Below, one piece after another: positions 16,814 through 24,692 of a stretch of DNA of 64,000 nt (within the stretch, counting starts at the first letter, position 1; each line of letters begins with the position of its first letter). Location: contig NZ_JACEZU010000011.1 in the NCBI RefSeq assembly GCF_014042355.1, positions 124,001-188,000 of the forward strand, given 5' to 3'. Made by a program: the position numbers and the translations under genes. This stretch comes from Rugamonas apoptosis (GTDB lineage Bacteria > Pseudomonadota > Gammaproteobacteria > Burkholderiales > Burkholderiaceae_D). The notes under the pieces were generated by a model that saw nothing but the letters and a program-made list of their open reading frames with translations, had not been told where the DNA came from and did not search any database.

Positions 16814-17578
16814 ATGTTGATGATTCTGTTGGGTGTGGTCGCCGCCCTGATCGGTGGCGCCGGTGCCATGTCGCGCCACGAACCGCTGGACCGTCCCAAA
16901 GGCCAGCTGGAAATGCCGCAAGCCCTGCTGGGCGGCGGCCATTACAACCAGAGCCTGGATGTGGAACCCTATTCCGAGCTCAAGTACCACAACATCGTGC
17001 ACCAGGCATACGACTTCAGCTGCGGCTCGGCCGCACTGGTGACGCTGCTCACCTATCACCTGGGCTTGAACGTGACGGAACAGCAAGCCATGGAAGGCAT
17101 GCTGGAAAAAGGCGAGAAGGAAAAGATCATCGAGCGGCGCGGCTTCTCGCTGCTCGACATGAAACGCTACGTGGCCTCGCTGGGCGCCTCCGGCGCCGGC
17201 TACCGGGCCGAGATCGCCGACCTGCTGACCCTGACGGAACCGGGGATCGTGCCGATCGACTTCGGCACCAAGCACTTCGTGGTGCTGCGCGGCATCCGCA
17301 AGGACGTGGTCTATATCGCCGACCCGTCGCGCGGCAACCTGGTGTTTTCGTTGGACGAGTTCGCCAAGCTGTGGGACAAGAACGCGCTGTTCATCATCAG
17401 CCCCGGCAAAGGCCACACGGCGGCCGGCAAGCTGGCCCTGACGGACAAGGAACTGGGCCTGCTCGACATGGACCAGGTCACCAACCGCGGGCGCCTCGAC
17501 GCGCTCAACAACTCCGCCCACCTGCTGGAACGGGCCGTCAATTCGGGCGCCGCCGGCACCTGGATGCACCGCCAGTAA
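16814..17578 (+). CDS. exported C39-family cysteine peptidase
   Basis: 254 residues with an N-terminal hydrophobic segment (MLMILLGVVAALIGGAGA) acting as signal peptide or anchor. The catalytic set of C39 peptidases is complete: Gln64 (oxyanion) and Cys70 in HQAYDFSCGSAALVTLL, His154 in GTKHFVVLRG and Asp170 in YIADPSRG. Unlike bacteriocin processors it is not fused to an ABC transporter, and it should face the periplasm. C39 enzymes cut after Gly-Gly-type leaders, and eight proteins of this locus carry such a motif behind a signal peptide or signal-like segment. Inference: it trims these proteins after export. A 47-residue C-terminal tail is outside the domain. Confidence 0.85.
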   Translation: MLMILLGVVAALIGGAGAMSRHEPLDRPKGQLEMPQALLGGGHYNQSLDVEPYSELKYHNIVHQAYDFSCGSAALVTLLTYHLGLNVTEQQAMEGMLEKGEKEKIIERRGFSLLDMKRYVASLGASGAGYRAEIADLLTLTEPGIVPIDFGTKHFVVLRGIRKDVVYIADPSRGNLVFSLDEFAKLWDKNALFIISPGKGHTAAGKLALTDKELGLLDMDQVTNRGRLDALNNSAHLLERAVNSGAAGTWMHRQ

Positions 17579-17632
17579 CGGCATAGCAAGCCTGCTTATC
17601 TATCTGCCCCAACTTTCGCCAGAGGATTGTTC

Positions 17633-18679
17633 ATGACTTCACGCATCACGCCATTCGCCCGTCCCGCCCTCGCCGGCGCCATCGCGTCCGCCCTGCTGCT
17701 GGCCATGCCAGCGCAGGCCCAGCAAACGCCGCCGGCCGACGCCGCCACCAAGCCGGCCGACGCGGCCGCCGTGCGTGAGGCGCTGGCCAAGAAAGAAGGC
17801 GAAGGCGACCAAAGCACGCTGCTGAAGGAAACCCTGACCTCGGTCGACAAGCAATACACCCTGATCCGCAAGAGCCAGTTCCAGTTCAGCTACGACCTCA
17901 CCTACGCCTACATCGGCCAGGAAAAGATCGTCACCGACCTGGCCGGCGGCGGCGTGTCGCTGTTCAGCATCGAAAACACCAGCTCGCACACCATCACCAA
18001 TACCTTCTCGGCCGACTACGGCTTGCGCGACAACTTGACGGGCAACGTCACGCTGCCGGTGCTGTCGCGTTATTCCGACAGCGGCTCGGCCAGCGGCGTG
18101 TCCAACTCGCTGGGCGACATTTCGCTGGGCGGGCGCTTCCAGCCGATCGAGGCCAAGCGCGACGCGCCCGGCGTGACCCTGACCGGCAGCGTGCGCCTGC
18201 CCACCGGCCGCAGCCCGTTCAAGATCATCGCCGGCAGCGGCCAGGCCACCGGCAGCGGCGTGACGGCCTTCTCGGCCGGCCTGAACCTGAACCGCATCGT
18301 CGACCCGGTCGCGCTGTTCGGTTCGCTCAACGCCACTGTCAGCCTGCCGGCCGCCCATTTGTATCAGGTCAACGGCACCCGCATCCTGACCAAGGTGCAA
18401 CCGGGCGCCTCGGTGGGCTTCGGCATGGGCTTCGCGTACGCATTGTCGTACGACATATCCACCACCCTGTCGTTCCAGGAAGCGATCTCGGCCGGTTCCA
18501 AGCTGCACTTCGCCGACGGCCTGGTGGCCAAGACCACCATGCAGACCTCGGCCATCCTCAACATGGGCCTCGGTTACAAGGTCTCGCCCAAGACCACCGT
18601 CAACCTGTCGGTGGGCTTCGGCTTGACGGCCGACTCGCCCAACCTCACGGTGGGCATGAACTTGCCGCTGTCGTTCTAA
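17633..18679 (+). CDS. outer-membrane beta-barrel protein
   Basis: 348 residues from the ATG at 17633 (AGAGGA at 7 nt; the upstream TTG overlaps it). Signal peptide ends AQA/QQTPP at about 30; a charged helix-prone stretch (about 45-75) follows. The rest shows alternating strands: FSYDLTYAYIG, ADYGLRDNLTGNVTLPVLS, LGDISLGGRF, VTLTGSVRLPTG, and a C-terminal Phe. It resembles the phenol-degradation MetA/'transporter' type of barrels. It sits between the C39 peptidase and the FadL-type gene and is therefore a candidate channel or assembly factor of the system. Confidence 0.75.
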   Translation: MTSRITPFARPALAGAIASALLLAMPAQAQQTPPADAATKPADAAAVREALAKKEGEGDQSTLLKETLTSVDKQYTLIRKSQFQFSYDLTYAYIGQEKIVTDLAGGGVSLFSIENTSSHTITNTFSADYGLRDNLTGNVTLPVLSRYSDSGSASGVSNSLGDISLGGRFQPIEAKRDAPGVTLTGSVRLPTGRSPFKIIAGSGQATGSGVTAFSAGLNLNRIVDPVALFGSLNATVSLPAAHLYQVNGTRILTKVQPGASVGFGMGFAYALSYDISTTLSFQEAISAGSKLHFADGLVAKTTMQTSAILNMGLGYKVSPKTTVNLSVGFGLTADSPNLTVGMNLPLSF

Positions 18680-20302
18680 ATGGCAGCGCGTACCACGCTC
18701 CGGCCGTTGCGGCGGCTGGCCCTGGCCACCGCCGTGGCGGCGGCCTGCGCGCCGGCCGCGCACGCGGCGCTGACGGAGAACCTGACCACCAACGTCACGG
18801 CCATGGCGCTGGGCAACGCCGTCACGGCCGACCCGCCCGGCATCGGTTCGATCCACTTCAACCCGGCCGGACTGGCCCGGCTGGAAGGCGACAGCGAATC
18901 GATCCACAACTGGGTCGCCTCGATCCGCACCAGCGCCAGCTTCCACCAGCCGGCCGGCTTCGATGTCGGCGGCTGGACCGAGGATCCCTTGAACGGCAAG
19001 AGCACCGGCCCGGTGCGCCAGATGACCTATGTGCCCGGCTACGGCAAGCCCGGCTGGCGTCTGCCGGCCGTGGTGGTGCCCGGCGTGGGCATGGCCTGGA
19101 ACAAGAAGGGCTCGCCGTGGACCTTCGCCACCGACAGCTATATGGCAGCCGCCATGAGCCTGGACCGCACCACCCAGAACGACGACCCCGGCCAATACCA
19201 GGGCCGCCAGTTCCAGCTGCAGCGCCTGGTCTACCTGTCGCCCTCGGTGGGCTACAAGTATTCCGACACGCTGCGCTTCGGCCTGGCCGTGCCGATCGCC
19301 CACGAGGCGCTCGTGATCGACACCAATATGCGCTTCCCCAATGAACTGCTGGGCGTGTTCGGCAAGCTGCAGCAGGGCTGGTGTCCCGAGAACGGCGGCA
19401 ACATCATCGACACCTTCGGCTTCGGCGTGTGCGGCGGCGGCAAGGATGGCATGGTCAGCCCGTTCAAGAAGGCGGCCAACGCCCACATGGAACTGACGGC
19501 GCCGGTCGACCCCACACTCAACCTGGGTGTGCTGTGGGAACCCAAGCCGTGGTTCGCGCTGGGCGCCGTCTACCAGGGCGGTTCCAAGACCCACTACACG
19601 GGCACCTACCAGTTCTCGGCCGATCCCATGCTGCGCAATTTCGTGCAAGGCTTGAACTCGAGCCTGTTGGGGCCGATCGCCGGCGCCGTGCTCGGTTTCC
19701 CGTCGGCTATCCCGGCCATCCAGAAGGGTAATCTGTCGGCCACCATTCCCTTCCCCTACCATGTGCAGGTGGGCATCAAGCTGCGCCCGGTGCAAATGGT
19801 GCAGCTGAACGTGGACGCCAGCTATGCCAATTGGAACGAATGGAATGTGTTGACGTTCCAGTTCGACCAGAGCATCAAGCTGCTGGAAGTGGCGCGGCTG
19901 TACGGCATTCCCGATTCGAGCAAGCTGACCATGCCGCGCGATTACAAGAGCCTGGTCAATTTCGCGTACGGTTTGCAACTGTTCCCGACCAACCGGCTGA
20001 CGCTGCGTTTCGGCTATGAACCACGCAAGTCGTCGATTCCATCGAACAAGATCGACTTGCTGGCGCCGCTGCCCAACACCAAGCTGCTGAGCGCGGGGCT
20101 GAACTTCAAGATCAACCCAAAGACCGACATCAGCGTGACGGGTTCCTACATGACGGGCAAGTTCAACAACCCGGCCAACTCGTCCTGCAATATGAACTGC
20201 AACACTTTCCTGAACATCATCTACAACCCGTACGCCGGGCTCGATGTGCAGGGTGACATCCACGTGCGCTACATGGGCGTGGAACTGAACCGGCGCTTCT
20301 AA
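18680..20302 (+). CDS. OmpP1/FadL-family outer-membrane protein
   Basis: 540 residues; the ATG directly follows the TAA of the preceding gene, so the two are probably coupled. Signal peptide about 1-29 (AAACAPAAHA). The start of the mature protein has the FadL-like region (TAMALGNAVTADPPGIGSIHFNPAGLARL split over 41-69). Later strands include AHMELTAPVDPTLNLGVLWE and FPYHVQVGIKLRPVQMVQL, ending in Phe after LNRRF. FadL proteins transport hydrophobic molecules across the outer membrane. Here the neighbours suggest instead a role with the small exported proteins; that is inference. Confidence 0.85.
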   Translation: MAARTTLRPLRRLALATAVAAACAPAAHAALTENLTTNVTAMALGNAVTADPPGIGSIHFNPAGLARLEGDSESIHNWVASIRTSASFHQPAGFDVGGWTEDPLNGKSTGPVRQMTYVPGYGKPGWRLPAVVVPGVGMAWNKKGSPWTFATDSYMAAAMSLDRTTQNDDPGQYQGRQFQLQRLVYLSPSVGYKYSDTLRFGLAVPIAHEALVIDTNMRFPNELLGVFGKLQQGWCPENGGNIIDTFGFGVCGGGKDGMVSPFKKAANAHMELTAPVDPTLNLGVLWEPKPWFALGAVYQGGSKTHYTGTYQFSADPMLRNFVQGLNSSLLGPIAGAVLGFPSAIPAIQKGNLSATIPFPYHVQVGIKLRPVQMVQLNVDASYANWNEWNVLTFQFDQSIKLLEVARLYGIPDSSKLTMPRDYKSLVNFAYGLQLFPTNRLTLRFGYEPRKSSIPSNKIDLLAPLPNTKLLSAGLNFKINPKTDISVTGSYMTGKFNNPANSSCNMNCNTFLNIIYNPYAGLDVQGDIHVRYMGVELNRRF

Positions 20303-20338
20303 GGCCGCGCAACACTGCTATTTTTTAGGAGACACCAG

Positions 20339-20923
20339 ATGCCATTGACCAAAACCACCATCGCCGCCCTGATCCTGTGTGGCGCCAGCCTGGGCGCGCA
20401 AGCGGCCACCGCCGCGCCGGCTCCGGCCGCCGCCGCCGTGCCGGCCGCCGCCATCAGCCCGGCCAAGCAGGAATTGATCGACAAGATTTTGAAACTGTGG
20501 AATATCGACAGCATCGGCCAGTCCATGCTGCAAGCGCCCGTGGCCGACGCCGTGCAACAGGCGCGCGCCATGCTGCAAGGCCGTGCCTCGGTGGAGAAGC
20601 GCGACGCGGCCATGACCGACATCGTGGCCGAGGCCCGCAAGTTCATGGACGAAGCCACGCCCATCACGCGCGCCAGCGCCGACAAGCTGATCCCCACCAC
20701 GGTGGCGCCCATCCTGGCCGAACGCTTCAACGAGGAAGAATTGCGGCAGCTGGTGACCATCCTCGAATCGCCCGTCAAGAAGAAATTCGAGGCGCTGGTG
20801 CCGGAAATGCAGCGCAAGCTGGGGGAAGGCGTGGCCACCGACAGCCGTCCCGTGATCGACGCCAAGATGAAAGGTTTGACGGAAAAGATCGGCATGCGCC
20901 TGCGTGCCGCCGTCACGCCCTGA
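20339..20923 (+). CDS. DUF2059 domain exported protein
   Basis: 194 residues with AGGAGA 6-7 nt before the ATG. Signal peptide ends AQA/ATA at about 22, followed by an Ala/Pro linker. The remainder is helical: PAKQELIDKILKLWNIDSIG at about 42-61 and the typical C-terminal FNEEELRQLVTILESPVKKK with EALVPEMQRKL. DUF2059 proteins are periplasmic, of unknown function. It follows the FadL-type gene by 36 bp and probably ends the operon. Confidence 0.8.
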   Translation: MPLTKTTIAALILCGASLGAQAATAAPAPAAAAVPAAAISPAKQELIDKILKLWNIDSIGQSMLQAPVADAVQQARAMLQGRASVEKRDAAMTDIVAEARKFMDEATPITRASADKLIPTTVAPILAERFNEEELRQLVTILESPVKKKFEALVPEMQRKLGEGVATDSRPVIDAKMKGLTEKIGMRLRAAVTP

Positions 20924-21005
20924 GCCGCTGATGCCGCGCCCCCGCATCATCGTCTAGCTGTTTCCGGCCATGTTTTTTTCAGTGGTGACACACAGGAGGT
21001 TCAAC

Positions 21006-21071
21006 TTGTCCACGTACACTGCCCCCCTCTCGGCCCGCGCGCCATCCACTTCACTGGAGGTGACGCCATGA
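21006..21071 (+). other. possible 21-residue upstream frame of the AraC gene
   Basis: TTG at 21006, 7 nt after a perfect AGGAGG, reads 21 codons to a TGA at 21069-21071 that overlaps the AraC start codon as ATGA. The arrangement would allow translational coupling. It may also be accidental. Confidence 0.25.
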
Positions 21072-22066
21072 CCTACTCTTCCGCCCTGCACCTGGTGCGC
21101 GGGGTCAAGTCGCGCCTGGCCCAGTCCGGCGTCGAGGCGGACGCCCTGTTCGCCGAGGCCGGCCTGAACGAAGGCGACGGCCTCGCTTGCGACGCGCTGA
21201 CCTTGTCCGACAAGCTTAGCCACCTGTGGGAATTGCTGGTGGAAAAATCCGGCGATCCCTTGCTGGGTTTGAAAGTATCGACCCCGCACCGGCTCGGCTG
21301 GCTGGGCGTGATGGGCCACATCATGCTCGTTTCGCCCACCGTGCAAAGCACCATCGAGCGCTGCCACGGCCACACCCGGGTCGGCCTGGTGCTGCCCGGC
21401 GCCCGCCGCGACGTGCCCCAGCAACGCTACGACTTCGTCTGGTGCGTGCTGCTGCGCACCTTGCGCTGCGCGGCCGGACGCGACGACGCCACCCCGGTGG
21501 TGGTGGAATACGCGTTCCCGCAGCCGGCCAACGCCCACGTCTATGAAGAGACATTCGGCTGCCCCGTCAAGTTCGGCATGCCGCACAACGTGATGGAATT
21601 TTCCGACGCCGACCTGGTGATGGCGCTGCCGCCCAACCCGCCGCTGCAGGATGGCGGCGGCCAGCGCGTGCTGGCCAGCCTGGCGCGCGCCGAGCCGCCC
21701 ACCTTCTCGGCCAAGGTGCAAGGCTTGCTGGCCACGCTGCTGCCCAAGGGTCCGCCGCACCGCGACGACGTGGCGGCCCAGTTGATGATGAGCGAACGCA
21801 CCTTGCAGCGCCGGCTGGCCGAGGAAGGCACCAGCTTCACGACGCTGGTGGACGACACCCGGCGCGAACTGGCGCGCCAGTCGCTGAGCGCGGGCGAACT
21901 GTCGCTCAAGATGTTGAGTTTCCAGCTGGGCTTTTCCGAGCCCAGCGCGTTCTACCGGGCTTGCAAGCGCTGGTTCGGCATGGCGCCGTCCGACATCGTG
22001 CACCTGGCCCACCAGCCGGGAACGCAGGTGCCGGCCATGTTGCCGCCGCTGCGCGAGACGGCCTGA
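21068..22066 (+). CDS. AraC-family transcriptional regulator
   Basis: 332 residues; GGAGG 6 nt before the ATG. Residues about 15-215 match the 'arabinose-binding-like' N-terminal domain found in OruR/ArgR-type regulators (LGLKVSTPHRLGWLGVMGHI). Residues about 235-330 hold the double helix-turn-helix with MSERTLQRRLAEEGTSF and LSFQLGFSEPSAFYRACKRW. It lies between the C39 operon and the MshEN-fusion gene in the same direction and may control the locus. The effector is unknown. Confidence 0.85.
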   Translation: MTYSSALHLVRGVKSRLAQSGVEADALFAEAGLNEGDGLACDALTLSDKLSHLWELLVEKSGDPLLGLKVSTPHRLGWLGVMGHIMLVSPTVQSTIERCHGHTRVGLVLPGARRDVPQQRYDFVWCVLLRTLRCAAGRDDATPVVVEYAFPQPANAHVYEETFGCPVKFGMPHNVMEFSDADLVMALPPNPPLQDGGGQRVLASLARAEPPTFSAKVQGLLATLLPKGPPHRDDVAAQLMMSERTLQRRLAEEGTSFTTLVDDTRRELARQSLSAGELSLKMLSFQLGFSEPSAFYRACKRWFGMAPSDIVHLAHQPGTQVPAMLPPLRETA

Positions 22067-22131
22067 AGGGAAGCGCGGGGCCGCGCCGCGGCATTTTGAT
22101 CCACTCTAACCACGACGAAGGGGAGTACGCC

Positions 22132-22824
22132 ATGGGATGGCTGTCCACCAATCACCACAAATCAATGTTCGGTCAGCTGCTGGTCAAAAAGAAGCTGATT
22201 ACGCAGGAACAGCTGGACCGCGCTATCGAACACCAGCGCAAGACGGGCCAGCGCCTCGGTGACATTTTCGCCGAGTGGGACATCATCACCCATGAGCACA
22301 TCAACGACATTCTGCGCACCCAGCGCAACCTGCGGATGGCGGCGGCCATCGCCACCTCGCTGCTGGCGCCGCTGGAAACCTACGCGGCCGAAGTGCTGCC
22401 CACGCTGGCCGTGACCACCCCCGTCACCCTGCGCAAGGAGCAATCGGGCCTGCAGATGCTGACCGAGGATGAGTTGAGCGACACGGCGGCACAGGGCTTG
22501 AGCGAAGACCTGGTGGCCCAGGTGAAGGGCTCGGTCAAGGCCAACGGACTGGAGATCCTGGGCGACATGGCCAAGATCGTCAATCCCGTGCTCGGTTTCC
22601 TGGAGTCGGACGTGACCATGAAAAACGTGCTGTACGATCCAACCAAGGCGGCCGCCACCATCAACAAGGATGGCTCGCTCACGCTCAGCCTGCCCACCTC
22701 GATCGGTGAGATGAACTTCAACAACATCCGCATCCGCGGCTCGGACGGCCCCAGCTTCGGCAGCATCGCCATCAAGGGCATCGACTTGACGGGCACCGTG
22801 ATCTCGCTGTCGTTCCACCACTAA
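22132..22824 (+). CDS. MshEN/GspE-N-like domain fused to an exported-protein motif and tail
   Basis: 230 residues, ATG at 22132 with GGGAG at 6 nt. Residues 13-64 form two helix-turn repeats of the MshEN type (FGQLLVKKKLITQEQLDRAI and RLGDIFAEWDIITHEHINDI). Residues 69-87 look like a signal or anchor segment (MAAAIATSLLAPLETYAAE). Residues 110-124 (LTEDELSDTAAQGLS) match the DELS motif of the cluster. The C-terminus SFGSIAIKGIDLTGTVISLS matches SFGSVAMNQVDLRGTQVWIW of the array proteins. So it joins a cytoplasmic regulatory-type domain to a substrate-like part. Some MshEN domains bind c-di-GMP; here the first repeat lacks RLG and the second lacks the Gly, so binding is uncertain. Confidence 0.75.
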   Translation: MGWLSTNHHKSMFGQLLVKKKLITQEQLDRAIEHQRKTGQRLGDIFAEWDIITHEHINDILRTQRNLRMAAAIATSLLAPLETYAAEVLPTLAVTTPVTLRKEQSGLQMLTEDELSDTAAQGLSEDLVAQVKGSVKANGLEILGDMAKIVNPVLGFLESDVTMKNVLYDPTKAAATINKDGSLTLSLPTSIGEMNFNNIRIRGSDGPSFGSIAIKGIDLTGTVISLSFHH

Positions 22825-22832
22825 GCCAGCGC

Positions 22833-22876
22833 AAAAAAAAATCAGGGCCGGACAATGCGAATTGTCCGGCCCTGAT
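22833..22876 (-). terminator. rho-independent terminator of the M28 peptidase gene
   Basis: A perfect 16-bp inverted repeat (22841-22856 with 22861-22876, loop GCGA), followed on the minus strand by a run of T (A-run at 22833-22841 on plus). It could also stop the plus-strand transcript, but has no T-run on that side. Confidence 0.9.
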
Positions 22877-22918
22877 GATGTTGGGGGCGCCCCTTTTCTC
22901 TTGAGCGCGCCCCCTTGC

Positions 22919-24550
22919 TTACTTGGCGGCGCGTGCCTTGCCGAACGCGTCACCGGCGCGCCAGGCAGGCATCTTGGGCGCGTTGGCCACCAGCCGGCCC
23001 AGGTTCAAGGTGAACTGGGCTTGCTGGGTCATGCCCGACAGATCCCAGCTGGGGTCGTATTCGTCCGTCACCTGATGGTAGCGCGCCTGGTAAGCCTCCA
23101 CCTTGGCCGTGGAACCGGCCGGGTCGTGGATGAATTCGCGGCCCGACTCGATCGAGAACGCCGGCACGCCGGCCTTGGCGAAGTTGATGTGGTCGCTGCG
23201 GAAGTAACCGCCGATCAGGTCCGGTTCCGTCACGGCGATGTGCATGCCCATGCCCTTGGCGGCGGCCGCCGCCAGCTTGCCCAGTTCCGTGCGCTCGCTG
23301 CCCTGGGCGCCGATGTCGCGCGTCTGGCCGACGAAGTTCAGGCTATCCAGGTTCAGGTTGGCGGCCGTCCTGGCCAGTGGCCACAGCGGCGCTGCCGCAT
23401 AGGCCGCGCTGCCCAGCAGGCCCTGCTCCTCGGCCGCCACCCACAGGAACATCTGGCTGCGCTTGGCCGGCGCCTGCACGGCCGCCTTGGCCATGGCCAG
23501 CAACGCGGCCGAACCGGAGGCGTTATCGACGGCGCCGTTGAAGATGGTATCGCCGCTGTCGCCGTGCTTGCCCAGGTGGTCCCAGTGGGCGCTGTAGATC
23601 ACCACTTCGTCCTTGAGCCTGGGATCGGTGCCCGGCACCACGCCGGCGATGTTGAACTGTTCGACCTTGCGCACGGCCGCCTTCATTTCGCCATCCAGCG
23701 TGGCGTTCAGGGGCACCGGCTGGAAATCCTTGCGCTCGGCGGCGGCGCGCAGCTGGTCCAGATCCTGGCCGGCCGCCTTGAACAGGGCACGCGCGCTGGC
23801 GTCCGTCATCCAGCCTTGCAGCGCGTTGCCGGTGGTCTTGTCGGCCAGCTGGAAGCGCTCCACGCCGGCCCAGCTGTGCTGCACCACGCTCCAGCCGTAG
23901 GTGGCGCTGGCGTCCGTGTGGATCAGCAGTACCCCGGCCGCGCCGTGGCGCCTGGCTTCCTCGAACTTGTAGTTCCAGCGGCCGTAATAGGTCAGGCCCT
24001 TGCCGGCGAAGCGGTCCGGTTGTTCGGCCGTGGGCTGTGGGTCGTTCACCATCATCACCAGCAGCTTGCCTTTGACGTCCTGGCCCTTGTAGTCGTCCCA
24101 GTCCTCCTCCGGCGCCGTGGCGCCATAGCCGACGAACACCAGCGGCGCGTTGAACGCGTGCGTGTCCTGGGCGTCGCCTGGCGCCCACACCCAGTCCTGG
24201 CCGTAAGTGAACGCCAGTGGCTGGCCGCCGGCCGTCAGGTGCATCGAACTCTGGTCCGGCAGGCCCACCACGCCGGCGATCTTGACGGACTGGCGGTAGC
24301 TGGCGCCGTTGGCCGGCTTCAGGCCAGCCGCCAGGGCCTGGGTTTCCAGGTAGGTCACGGTGAGGTCGGCGCCGCGCTGGCCGGTGCCGCGGCCTTCGAG
24401 CACGTCATTGGAGAGGAACGCGAGGTGGGCGCGCAACGGGGCTTCCTGCACCCGCGGCGCGCTTGTGGCGCTGCCTGCGTGGGCGGGAAATGCCAGCGCC
24501 AGGCCGAGGGCCAGGGCGGTGGCGGCGAACGATGTTGTCATTTTCTGCAT
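22919..24550 (-). CDS. M28-family metallopeptidase
   Basis: 543 residues from the ATG at 24550 (AGGA just upstream). Signal peptide ends PAHA/GSA at about 25. A PA-domain insert (residues about 130-260) precedes the second half of the M28 fold. Zinc ligands and catalytic residues are visible: YSAHWDHLGKHG, GAVDNASGSAALLAM, VAAEEQGLLGS and YFRSDHINFAKAGVPAFSIE. It is a periplasmic or secreted aminopeptidase of the PSMA-like type. Monocistronic, with its own terminator. Confidence 0.9.
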   Translation of the reverse strand: MQKMTTSFAATALALGLALAFPAHAGSATSAPRVQEAPLRAHLAFLSNDVLEGRGTGQRGADLTVTYLETQALAAGLKPANGASYRQSVKIAGVVGLPDQSSMHLTAGGQPLAFTYGQDWVWAPGDAQDTHAFNAPLVFVGYGATAPEEDWDDYKGQDVKGKLLVMMVNDPQPTAEQPDRFAGKGLTYYGRWNYKFEEARRHGAAGVLLIHTDASATYGWSVVQHSWAGVERFQLADKTTGNALQGWMTDASARALFKAAGQDLDQLRAAAERKDFQPVPLNATLDGEMKAAVRKVEQFNIAGVVPGTDPRLKDEVVIYSAHWDHLGKHGDSGDTIFNGAVDNASGSAALLAMAKAAVQAPAKRSQMFLWVAAEEQGLLGSAAYAAAPLWPLARTAANLNLDSLNFVGQTRDIGAQGSERTELGKLAAAAAKGMGMHIAVTEPDLIGGYFRSDHINFAKAGVPAFSIESGREFIHDPAGSTAKVEAYQARYHQVTDEYDPSWDLSGMTQQAQFTLNLGRLVANAPKMPAWRAGDAFGKARAAK

Positions 24551-24692
24551 GAGATCCTGTGGGGGTATGAAAGGATAAGTGCGAACGATAAATGCGGTCT
24601 GGGTGTGCCGCGCGCACATTGTAAGGCAACTGGCCGCGCCCGTTATCGCGCGGCGCGATGCCGGTGCACGCGCCAGGCGCTAAAATTGCGGT

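Noticed and set aside
17639..20263. A minus-strand frame of 874 codons opposite the two outer-membrane genes
   Set aside because: It is the antisense shadow of two well-supported genes; its translation is a His/Gly/Arg/Gln-rich mix with no domain, typical of GC-rich codon mirrors.
22833..22876. Perfect 16-bp inverted repeat considered as a mobile-element end or attachment site
   Set aside because: The T-run on the minus strand and the position after the M28 gene fit a terminator; there is no second copy in the window.
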